5,882 nt of DNA from Bacteroidales bacterium (GTDB lineage: Bacteria; Bacteroidota; Bacteroidia; Bacteroidales; UBA932): contig JAGAAU010000174.1 in NCBI GenBank assembly GCA_017615135.1, positions 1 through 5,882 on the forward strand, read 5' to 3'. Positions within the stretch are counted from its first letter, which is position 1; each line of letters begins with the position of its first letter. This document shows, piece after piece, positions 1-5,293 of this stretch. The translations under genes were made by a program, and so were the position numbers. The notes below the pieces were generated by a model. That model worked only from the letters and a program-made list of their open reading frames with translations. It was not told the origin of the DNA and ran no database searches.

Positions 1-567
1 ATTGCCCAGGCTGCGGAAGAATTGTGCAAGGACAGGCCGCAGAGTCCTCTGAGCAATTTCACGGTGGATGCCGTGATGTACAAGACCGCGCTGGTTACCG
101 GGAAGAAGATAGATATGGCCCTCACCAACTTCGGTGGCATACGGGTGGATTCCTTTGCCGAGGGAGTGATTATGCTGGACGATGTGGAATCTGCTTTTCC
201 CTTCAATAATTATCTCTGCTACATTGCTCTGAAAGGCAGCGATTTGCGTGAGATGCTGGAGTCCATCGTAGCAAAGGGCATTCAGCCTGTTGCCGGCGTA
301 AAACTTGTAATCGAGGGGTCGAAGCTTGTCAGCGTTGAGGTCGGCGGACAGCCCCTGGACGACGAGCGCGTCTATGGTCTTGCTACGGTAGATTTCCTGC
401 TGGACGGCGGTGATGACATTTATGCCGCCCGCAATGCCATCGAACTTATCCAGTCCGACGTGGTAATAAAGGAAGCTATCCTTTCTTATCTGGACAAACT
501 TACTGTGGGCGGTACGGTTCCGCTTTCTTATCCTATAGATGACAGAGTGATTATCAAGGAGATATGA
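1..567 (+). CDS. 5'-nucleotidase C-terminal domain protein (5' end missing)
   Basis: The reading frame is open from base 1 (Ile-Ala-Gln-Ala-Ala-Glu-Glu-Leu) to a TGA at 565-567, so the gene starts upstream of the window and the TTG at 22 is not a credible start. The 188 visible residues match the 5'-nucleotidase C-terminal domain (Pfam 5_nucleotid_C). They include SNFTVDAV near the start, TNFGGIR (bases 124-144), which is the substrate-binding Arg loop of UshA-like enzymes, ALKGSDLREMLES, and YGLATVDFLLDGGDDIY (373-423), the region that carries the nucleoside-stacking aromatic in UshA. In UshA this domain binds the nucleoside and follows the metallophosphatase domain in the same chain. Here it is a separate protein encoded just before the phosphatase gene, with a 4-bp ATGA overlap that suggests translational coupling. 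A secretion signal would lie outside the window. The family is clear; the division of labour with the next protein is inferred. Confidence 0.93.
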   Translation: MAQAAEELCKDRPQSPLSNFTVDAVMYKTALVTGKKIDMALTNFGGIRVDSFAEGVIMLDDVESAFPFNNYLCYIALKGSDLREMLESIVAKGIQPVAGVKLVIEGSKLVSVEVGGQPLDDERVYGLATVDFLLDGGDDIYAARNAIELIQSDVVIKEAILSYLDKLTVGGTVPLSYPIDDRVIIKEI

Positions 568-1370
568 AAACTTCTAAGACAATGATTCTGGCGGTTGCAG
601 CGCTGCTTGCGTGCGCCTGCACCCCGAGGTTTGTGATTGTTCACACAAACGATACCCACAGTCATCTGGACCCTGTGCGTACCGGTTCAAGGGCCGGCAG
701 GGGCGGAATTATCGAGCGCGCCGCCATAGTAGACAGCATCCGTAAGGCGGAAGGCGAGAGCCGTGTGCTTCTCCTGCATGCCGGAGACTGGAATCAGGGA
801 ACGACTTACTATACCGAGCTTGGCGGCCGGATGGAGGTAAATGTGGTGAATGCCATGCGCTACGACTGCATCGCCCTCGGCAACCATGAGTTCGACAACG
901 GCATAGAGGATCTCACTGAACGGGTGCGCGATGTGGAGTGTCCGATAGTCTGTGCCAATCTGGACCTGTCTTCCTTCGAACTCGGCAATTATGTCAAACC
1001 CTACGCCATCCTGGAAAAGGGCGGAGTGAAGATAGGAATTATCGGTCTCATCTGCGACCTTACATCGGTGGTGAGCAAAATGTCCTCTTCACGTGTGCCC
1101 CAGGAGGAGCCTGCCGGCGTTTTGAACCGATATGCGGAAAAACTCCGCTCTGAAGAGGGCTGCGGTTATATCATCGCCCTTACCCACGTGGGATTCGATG
1201 AAGACCTCAGGATTGCCGCCGAAAGCAGGGGAGTGGACCTCTTCGTAGGCGGGCATTCGCACACTGTCATAGACGATATCCGCTACGTGAAGAACCTCGA
1301 CGGCAAAAAGGTCGGAGTGGTTACCGACGGTGAATGGGGCCTGGAACTCGCTGAGCTGAAGGTTTATTAG
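564..1370 (+). CDS. Lipoprotein metallophosphatase, 5'-nucleotidase N-domain type
   Basis: This 268-residue calcineurin-like metallophosphoesterase resembles the N-terminal domain of UshA-type 5'-nucleotidases. The N-terminus is a lipoprotein signal: Lys2 and Lys5, a hydrophobic run 7-16, and lipobox LLAC with Cys17 (a second Cys at 19). The mature protein should therefore be membrane-anchored outside the cytoplasm. Metal and catalytic motifs appear in family order: TNDTHSH (Asp30, His32), GDW (Asp75), GNHEFD (Asn107, His108), THVGFDED (His208) and GGHSH (His231, His233). It ends shortly after the metal core and has no C-terminal nucleotide-binding domain; that domain is encoded by the overlapping upstream gene. 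AAGGAG occurs only 2 nt before the ATG, too close to be a good ribosome site, so coupling to the upstream stop is more likely. Expected activity is hydrolysis of 5'-nucleotides or related phosphoesters; the exact substrate cannot be read from sequence. Its stop overlaps the yicC stop by 4 bp. Confidence 0.93.
   Translation: MKTSKTMILAVAALLACACTPRFVIVHTNDTHSHLDPVRTGSRAGRGGIIERAAIVDSIRKAEGESRVLLLHAGDWNQGTTYYTELGGRMEVNVVNAMRYDCIALGNHEFDNGIEDLTERVRDVECPIVCANLDLSSFELGNYVKPYAILEKGGVKIGIIGLICDLTSVVSKMSSSRVPQEEPAGVLNRYAEKLRSEEGCGYIIALTHVGFDEDLRIAAESRGVDLFVGGHSHTVIDDIRYVKNLDGKKVGVVTDGEWGLELAELKVY
1304..1328 (-). terminator. Possible yicC terminator inside the metallophosphatase gene
   Basis: Read on the minus strand, a 5-bp GC-rich stem GTCGG/CCGAC (1324-1328 with 1311-1315, 8-nt loop) is followed directly by CTTTTTG. 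It begins about 38 nt past the yicC stop. The stem is short, so this is a weak call made on position and the T run. Confidence 0.3.
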
Positions 1371-2245
1371 AGAATATTCATAGACTGCTCGCGGATTTTC
1401 TCGAGCTCGTCTTTCATACGGACCACGCATTTCTGGATGGATGCGTGGTTCGCTTTGCTTCCGGTGGTGTTGATTTCCCGTCCTATCTCCTGGATAATGA
1501 ACCCCAGTTTCTTGCCGGGACAGGGGTCGGATTCTATGGTTTCCAGGAAGTAGTTGCAGTTCTGGCGCAGGCGCACCTTCTCTTCGCTGATGTCCAGTTT
1601 TTCCAGGTAGTAAACCATTTCCTGCTCCAGCCGTCCTTCGTCCGGTTTCAGTTGCAGTTCTTCCAGGTTGCGGAGTATGCGTTCACGGACGTTCCCTATT
1701 CGCTCTGCCTCGAAGCCCTCTACTTCGTTTTCTGTCTCCAGTATCGTCTGGATGCGCTTGCAGACGTCTGCGCAGAGGATTTTACCCTCGGCCTTGCGGT
1801 AGGTTTCCACTGCGTCCAGGCAGTTCTTGAGAGCTGTTTCTATGAGAGGCCAGTCTTCCTCCGTAATCAGCTGGGATTGTCTGGAACCCGGGAAGAGGTC
1901 CGGCTGGCGTACCGTTGCTTCGAATGCCGTACTGCGTGCGTTTTCCACTCCCAGTTCTTCTCCCAGGGCTGCCAGTTGGTTGAAACAGGCAATCGCAAGG
2001 TTGCGGTCCAGTTTCTTTTCGCAGGCGTCCGGGGCGGTCTCGAAGGACGCCGACAGGTCTATCGTTCCCCGCTGCAGCCTTTCTGCAATCTGCTGCCGCA
2101 CAGTGAGTTCTTTCTCCTTTGGAATCAGGGAGGTCTTTATGTTGATTTCGCAGCCTTTTGCATTCAGGGTGCGTATTTCCAGAGTCAGAGTGCCGTTCTT
2201 CAGCGCCGCTTCCGCCCGGCCATATCCAGTCATTGATTGTACCAT
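1367..2245 (-). CDS. yicC: YicC/YloC family endoribonuclease
   Basis: This 292-residue protein has the usual length and both conserved ends of the YicC family. The N-terminus MVQSMTGYGRAE matches the invariant SMTG(F/Y)GRA opening and supports the ATG at 2245 over the in-frame ATG at 2233 (Met5). The C-terminus has the DUF1732 signature: GKKLGFIIQEIGREINT (from residue 244), then GSKANHASIQ, then a closing helix MKDELEKIREQ. E. coli YicC has been reported as an endoribonuclease involved in turnover of the small RNA RyhB; a cytoplasmic RNA-processing role is inferred here by homology. In many Bacteroidota yicC is followed by gmk, but here the next gene is convergent, so yicC ends its transcription unit alone. 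A Bacteroides-type promoter lies directly upstream, with its -7 box only 4 nt from the ATG. The last two codons and stop overlap the metallophosphatase 3' end. Confidence 0.95.
   Translation of the reverse strand: MVQSMTGYGRAEAALKNGTLTLEIRTLNAKGCEINIKTSLIPKEKELTVRQQIAERLQRGTIDLSASFETAPDACEKKLDRNLAIACFNQLAALGEELGVENARSTAFEATVRQPDLFPGSRQSQLITEEDWPLIETALKNCLDAVETYRKAEGKILCADVCKRIQTILETENEVEGFEAERIGNVRERILRNLEELQLKPDEGRLEQEMVYYLEKLDISEEKVRLRQNCNYFLETIESDPCPGKKLGFIIQEIGREINTTGSKANHASIQKCVVRMKDELEKIREQSMNIL
1422..1455 (+). terminator. Possible metallophosphatase terminator inside yicC
   Basis: A perfect 9-bp inverted repeat, ACCACGCAT (1422-1430) and ATGCGTGGT (1441-1449), flanks a 10-nt loop. It starts 52 nt past the metallophosphatase stop and is followed by the modestly T-rich TCGCTTTGCTT. 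It lies within the conserved yicC C-terminal coding region. The stem is strong but the T-tract is interrupted, so it may be an attenuated terminator or a 3'-end protective hairpin. Confidence 0.35.
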
Positions 2246-2249
2246 ACCA

Positions 2250-2280
2250 CAAATTTAATCGCATTAGCTCAATTTAGCAA
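2250..2280 (-). promoter_or_regulatory. yicC promoter, Bacteroides type
   Basis: On the minus strand, TAAATTTG (2257-2250) matches the Bacteroides -7 consensus TAnnTTTG, and TTG (2280-2278) lies 20 nt upstream at the -33 position. The box ends only 4 nt before the yicC ATG, so transcription would begin at or next to the start codon. Confidence 0.65.
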
Positions 2281-2342
2281 TAGTCCGCCGTTTTGTGCAG
2301 AGCAACCCTGCGACATCTGCCGCGAAACATCGGGCTAATGCG
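2260..2342. repeat. 9-bp inverted repeat in the yicC-glnS gap
   Basis: CGCATTAGC (2260-2268) and GCTAATGCG (2334-2342) are perfect reverse complements separated by 65 nt. The left arm starts next to the yicC -7 box. The arms interlock with, rather than nest inside, the longer inverted repeat at 2291-2371. No function is known to me; it may reflect paired protein-binding sites. Confidence 0.55.
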
Positions 2343-2371
2343 TCATCTGCCGCAGGTTACTCTGCACCAAA
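2291..2371. repeat. Long imperfect inverted repeat in the yicC-glnS gap
   Basis: The left arm at 2291-2312 begins TTTTGTGCAGAGCAACC. The right arm at 2350-2371, reverse-complemented, begins TTTGGTGCAGAGTAACC: 15 of 17 positions match, followed by a shared TGCG after a 1-nt shift. The arms are 37 nt apart. Each arm also holds a small GCAG/CTGC hairpin of its own. If the flanking promoters are correct, the repeat is not in either mRNA, so a DNA-level role or an inserted palindromic repeat element is more likely than an RNA structure. Confidence 0.7.
2310..2353. promoter_or_regulatory. Two tandem 14-bp dyads, operator-like
   Basis: GCGACATCTGCCGC (2310-2323) and GCGTCATCTGCCGC (2340-2353) differ at one base and sit exactly 30 bp apart, close to three helical turns. 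Each has internal two-fold symmetry of the form GCGnCAnnTGnCGC. They lie between the divergent yicC and glnS promoters. This is what paired sites for a dimeric DNA-binding protein look like, but no regulator is identified. Confidence 0.45.
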
Positions 2372-2387
2372 TATTCAAGAATTTTTC

Positions 2388-2395
2388 TAAATTTG
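2388..2395 (+). promoter_or_regulatory. glnS promoter -7 box
   Basis: TAAATTTG matches TAnnTTTG exactly and lies 25 nt before the glnS ATG, which predicts a short A/T-rich leader. No clear TTG or TTTG sits at the expected distance upstream (the nearest is TCTG at 2361-2364, 23 nt away), so the -33 half is weak. No Shine-Dalgarno sequence is present in the leader. Confidence 0.6.
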
Positions 2396-2420
2396 CCGGG
2401 ATTGGTTAATTAGAAGTAAA

Positions 2421-4073
2421 ATGGAAGAAGAAAGGAAACTGAATTTTCTGGAGGAAATTATCGAGGACGACCTTAAATACGGCCGCGTGAAATCTATTCT
2501 GACGCGTTTTCCGCCGGAGCCCAACGGATATCTGCATCTTGGCCATGCCAAGAGTCTCTGTATCAACTTCGGGCTGGCTCAGAAGTATGGCGGAAAGACC
2601 AATCTGCGTTACGACGATACCAATCCTGTGAAGGAAGACACGGAGTATGTAGATTCCATCAAGGAAGACATACGCTGGATGGGTTTCCAGTGGGATAAGG
2701 AACTCTATGCTTCTGATTACTTCGACCAGCTTTACGAGTGGGCCGAGCAGCTTATCCAGAGGGGGCTGGCCTATGTGGACGACCAGACACAGGAGGAAAT
2801 TTCCAAAGGTCGCGGCACTGTAGACAAGCCCGGTACGCCCAGCCCGTGGAGAGACCGCAGCGTTGAAGAGAACCTGCGCCTGTTCCGGGAAATGCGCGAC
2901 GGCAAATATACAGACGGCGAGAAGGTGCTCCGCGCGAAGATAGATATGGCACATCCCAATATGATGTTCCGCGATCCGCTGCTCTATCGCATCAAACACG
3001 CATCCCACCATCGTACCGGCGACAAATGGTGCATCTACCCCATGTATGATTTTACCCACGGCCAGTGCGATTCCATCGAGCATATTACCCATTCTATATG
3101 TACCCTCGAGTTCGACGTTCACCGTCCTCTGTACGACTGGTTCATCCAGACCCTGGGGATTTTCCCCTCGCATCAGTACGAGTTCGCCCGCCTGAACCTT
3201 ACATACACCCTGATGAGCAAACGCAAGCTGCTGGAACTGGTGCAGAAGGGCATAGTATCCGGTTGGGACGATCCCCGCATGCCCACGCTCTGCGGTGTGA
3301 GGCGCAGGGGTTATACGCCTGAGGCGCTCAAGGAGTTCTGCGACCGCATCGGGGTGAGCAAGCGCGACCAGCTGATGGATATCCAGCTGCTGGAGTGGTG
3401 CGTGCGTCAGGACCTCAATGCCCGTTCGAACCGTTATATGGTGGTTCAGGACCCTGTTAAACTCACAATAGTCAATTATCCCGAGGGACAGGTGGAGTGG
3501 TTCGACTGTCCGCTGAATCCCGCCGATCCTGAGGGTGCTGCCCGCAAGGTTCCTTTCAGCCGCAACCTCTGGATAGAGAGGGCGGATTTCATGGAAGATG
3601 CTCCCAAGAAGTTCTTCCGCCTGAAGCCAGACGGAGAGGTTCGTCTGAAATATACCTATATCATTAAATGCGAGGAGGTTGTTAAGGACGCCGAAGGTAA
3701 TGTCGTTGAGCTTAAGTGCACTTATGACCCTTCAACCAAACCGGGGGCCGGCGAGTGGCGCAGCGTTAAGGGAACCATCCACTGGGTTGAGGCCGGACAC
3801 GCCAGGGAGGTTGAACTCCGTAACTACGACCGTCTCTTTACCCTTGCAGATATGTCGCAGGTGCCCGAAGACAGGGATTACAAGGATTTCCTGAATCCTG
3901 AGTCGCTGTCTGTGACCTCCGGCCTGGCCGAACCGGCCCTGCTTGAGGACAAGTCCGGAATTGCCGTTCAGTTCGAGCGCTGTGCGTACTACATCAAGGA
4001 CAAGGACAGCACAGAAGAGAAGGCCGTGTTCAACCGCACAGCCACTCTGAAGGACTCTTATCGTCCGGAATAA
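2421..4073 (+). CDS. glnS: Glutaminyl-tRNA synthetase
   Basis: This 550-residue cytoplasmic class I aminoacyl-tRNA synthetase charges tRNA-Gln with glutamine using ATP; E. coli GlnRS is 554 residues. The catalytic Rossmann domain spans roughly 25-340. PPEPNGYLHLGHAKS carries the HIGH-type motif HLGH at 39-42, LRYDDTNP at 62-69 contains the amino-acid-binding Asp region, YPMYDFTH at 206-213 contains Tyr209 in the position of E. coli Tyr211, and LMSKRK at 264-269 is the KMSKS-type loop. The C-terminal part (about 341-535) is the two-barrel anticodon-binding domain, ending with the conserved FNRTATLKDS. The LHLGHAKS and NPVKED context favours GlnRS over bacterial GluRS. The ATG at 2421 gives the standard N-terminus and follows a -7 box by 25 nt. 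The stop TAA directly abuts the stop of the convergent ROK gene. No truncation or missing motif was seen. Confidence 0.98.
   Translation: MEEERKLNFLEEIIEDDLKYGRVKSILTRFPPEPNGYLHLGHAKSLCINFGLAQKYGGKTNLRYDDTNPVKEDTEYVDSIKEDIRWMGFQWDKELYASDYFDQLYEWAEQLIQRGLAYVDDQTQEEISKGRGTVDKPGTPSPWRDRSVEENLRLFREMRDGKYTDGEKVLRAKIDMAHPNMMFRDPLLYRIKHASHHRTGDKWCIYPMYDFTHGQCDSIEHITHSICTLEFDVHRPLYDWFIQTLGIFPSHQYEFARLNLTYTLMSKRKLLELVQKGIVSGWDDPRMPTLCGVRRRGYTPEALKEFCDRIGVSKRDQLMDIQLLEWCVRQDLNARSNRYMVVQDPVKLTIVNYPEGQVEWFDCPLNPADPEGAARKVPFSRNLWIERADFMEDAPKKFFRLKPDGEVRLKYTYIIKCEEVVKDAEGNVVELKCTYDPSTKPGAGEWRSVKGTIHWVEAGHAREVELRNYDRLFTLADMSQVPEDRDYKDFLNPESLSVTSGLAEPALLEDKSGIAVQFERCAYYIKDKDSTEEKAVFNRTATLKDSYRPE
4012..4043 (-). 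terminator. Possible ROK-gene terminator inside glnS
   Basis: On the minus strand, GGCTGTG (4043-4037) pairs with CACGGCC (4028-4022) with one G-U pair and an 8-nt loop, followed by TTCTCTTCTG. It begins 31 nt past the ROK stop, within the conserved glnS C-terminal codons. The T-tract is broken by C, so the call is weak. Confidence 0.3.
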
Positions 4074-5252
4074 CTAAAGGATGTCCAGCATCTTGGCGCG
4101 TGCCAGCAGGCAGTCTCCGAAAACGGCGGCGTAGCGTCCAAGGTCTGAAGTGAGGATTTTGGTGTCGCTGCTCACTCTGTGCAGCGACATTTTGTTTACG
4201 GCGGTCTTGATGGGGAGCATCAGATAGTCCTTTCCTACGGTGAGGGTGCCGCCGATGACTATCATCCCGGGATTGAAAATGTTCAGGATGCCGGCAATGC
4301 CGCGCCCGAGGGTTTCTCCTATCTTTCCTATGCCTTCAATGGCAAGCACGTCTTCTTCCCTTATGGCCTGAAGTATTTCTTCCAGCTCTATTTCGCCTTT
4401 CTTTTCGAAGATGGCGGACAGGGAAGACTGGCGGCCTTCCCGCAGTTTCTCTTCCAGGTAGCGCCTGAGGGCGGATCCGGAAGCACCTGTTTCCAGACAG
4501 CCAACCTTGCCGCAACGGCAGATTATATCGTTGTCGAGCAGGGGAAAGTGGCCTATTTCGCCAGAGAAGCCGGATTTGCCGTAGTAGAGCTTCCCGTCCA
4601 GAATCATGCCCATCCCAAGCCCCCAGCTGAGGTTTATGAACACCATGTTCTTGTCTGCCGCCTTGCCCAGGTGCATGTATTCTCCGTAAGCCATGGCGCG
4701 CGAATCGTTCTCGATGCTTACCGGTACGTTAAGTTCCTTGCGGAAGAGGTCCAGCATGGGAATGTCGTCGGAGACGGAGTAGGTGAGGCTGTAGCCCTTT
4801 TCCGGGTTTACCCTGCCGGAGAGGCTGATTCCAACGGCGAAGACCTTTATCCAGGGGATGCCGGCGCCCACCACCTCGTCTATTGTACGGCGGCAGATGG
4901 TGCGGAAGGAATCAGCATTGGCTTCAAGCACGAAGGCGATGTCTTCTATGTGCTTGACTACCTGTCCCTTAAAGTCTGTTACTGCGATATGGAAATGCCT
5001 GCGGCCTACATCGATTCCGAGGAAGTATCCGGCATCTGGGTTGAGCCCGTATGAATTGGGGCGCCGGCCTCCGGAAGTGCCCACTTTGCCCTCGTCCTGA
5101 AGGATTCCGTCCGAGACAAGTTCCTCAACCAGTTTGGTTACGGTAGGGACGCTTATCCCCATTTCGCGGCTGTAATCGGCGATGCAGTAGCTCCCGTTTT
5201 CTATCGTGAGCCTGAGTATCTCTTTTTTGGTATTGGCGTTCTTGTCTGGCAT
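4074..5252 (-). CDS. ROK family transcriptional regulator (NagC/Mlc type)
   Basis: This 392-residue protein starts with a winged-helix DNA-binding domain (about 8-60; recognition-helix stretch GISVPTVTKLVEEL), then the GTSGGRRP linker typical of ROK repressors, then the ROK sugar-kinase-like fold. END at 181-183 keeps the catalytic-type Asp183. EIGH (232-235) followed by CRCGKVGC (245-252) is the ROK zinc motif (His235, Cys245, Cys247, Cys252). The kinase ATP loop DxGGTK is replaced by DVGRRH (81-86) and the GTGIGGG-type loop by SWGLGMGMI (209-217), so a sugar-sensing repressor is more likely than an active kinase. The effector is unknown, probably a sugar or sugar phosphate. The ATG at 5252 leaves a short N-terminal tail before the helix-turn-helix. 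It is divergent from a membrane sensor gene across 41 bp with interleaved promoters, which suggests autoregulation and control of that gene. Confidence 0.94.
   Translation of the reverse strand: MPDKNANTKKEILRLTIENGSYCIADYSREMGISVPTVTKLVEELVSDGILQDEGKVGTSGGRRPNSYGLNPDAGYFLGIDVGRRHFHIAVTDFKGQVVKHIEDIAFVLEANADSFRTICRRTIDEVVGAGIPWIKVFAVGISLSGRVNPEKGYSLTYSVSDDIPMLDLFRKELNVPVSIENDSRAMAYGEYMHLGKAADKNMVFINLSWGLGMGMILDGKLYYGKSGFSGEIGHFPLLDNDIICRCGKVGCLETGASGSALRRYLEEKLREGRQSSLSAIFEKKGEIELEEILQAIREEDVLAIEGIGKIGETLGRGIAGILNIFNPGMIVIGGTLTVGKDYLMLPIKTAVNKMSLHRVSSDTKILTSDLGRYAAVFGDCLLARAKMLDIL
4163..4197 (+). terminator. Likely glnS terminator inside the ROK gene
   Basis: A perfect 9-bp stem TGTCGCTGC (4163-4171) with GCAGCGACA (4181-4189) and a 9-nt loop is followed by TTTTGTTT (4190-4197), a classic intrinsic-terminator layout. 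It starts 89 nt past the glnS stop, inside the ROK gene where the opposite strand encodes Ser-Leu-His-Arg-Val-Ser-Ser-Asp-Thr. No terminator could fit between the two genes, since their stop codons touch. Confidence 0.6.
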
Positions 5253-5254
5253 TT

Positions 5255-5279
5255 GAATAACAAAAGTAACAGATTATTC
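5255..5279. promoter_or_regulatory. Candidate operator for the ROK regulator
   Basis: GAATAA (5255-5260) and TTATTC (5274-5279) form a perfect 6-bp inverted repeat with half-site centres 19 bp apart, a little under two helical turns. It straddles the ROK -7 box and abuts the -7 box of the divergent gene, so a bound protein would cover both promoters. NagC/Mlc-type ROK repressors bind A/T-rich dyads, which fits, but short arms in A/T-rich DNA can occur by chance. Confidence 0.35.
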
Positions 5280-5292
5280 TTATATTTGCAAA
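5261..5292 (-). promoter_or_regulatory. ROK-gene promoter, Bacteroides type
   Basis: On the minus strand, TTTG (5292-5289), a 20-nt spacer and TACTTTTG (5268-5261) match both halves of the Bacteroides consensus. The -7 box ends 8 nt before the ATG at 5252, which predicts almost no untranslated leader. Confidence 0.7.
5281..5288 (+). promoter_or_regulatory. Membrane-sensor gene promoter -7 box
   Basis: TATATTTG matches TAnnTTTG and ends 5 nt before the ATG at 5294. It directly abuts the -33 TTTG of the opposite promoter (5289-5292). The only upstream TTTG (5252-5255) is 25 nt away, longer than usual, so this promoter may be weak or need an activator. Confidence 0.55.
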
Positions 5293-5293
5293 G

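Noticed and set aside
22..24. TTG as the start of the first gene
   Set aside because: The frame is open to base 1 and the upstream residues continue the domain, so this is an internal Leu codon of a truncated gene.
556..561. AAGGAG as a Shine-Dalgarno site for the metallophosphatase
   Set aside because: Only 2 nt separate it from the ATG, too close for normal use, and it is explained by Lys-Glu codons of the upstream gene.
1445..2236. 263-codon plus-strand open frame antisense to yicC
   Set aside because: The composition (many Phe, Cys, Gln) is that of a shadow frame; yicC has clear conserved motifs on the other strand.
2291..2371. Riboswitch or small RNA in the glnS leader
   Set aside because: The repeats lie upstream of the predicted glnS -7 box, so they should not be in the mRNA, and no known tRNA, T-box or riboswitch core is visible.
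2406..3173. 255-codon minus-strand open frame over the glnS start
   Set aside because: It covers the GlnRS catalytic motifs in antisense and shows no family signature of its own.
4179..5054. 291-codon open frame on the plus strand, antisense to the ROK gene
   Set aside because: It lies wholly within the ROK gene, has no recognisable domain, and arises from codon bias on the opposite strand.
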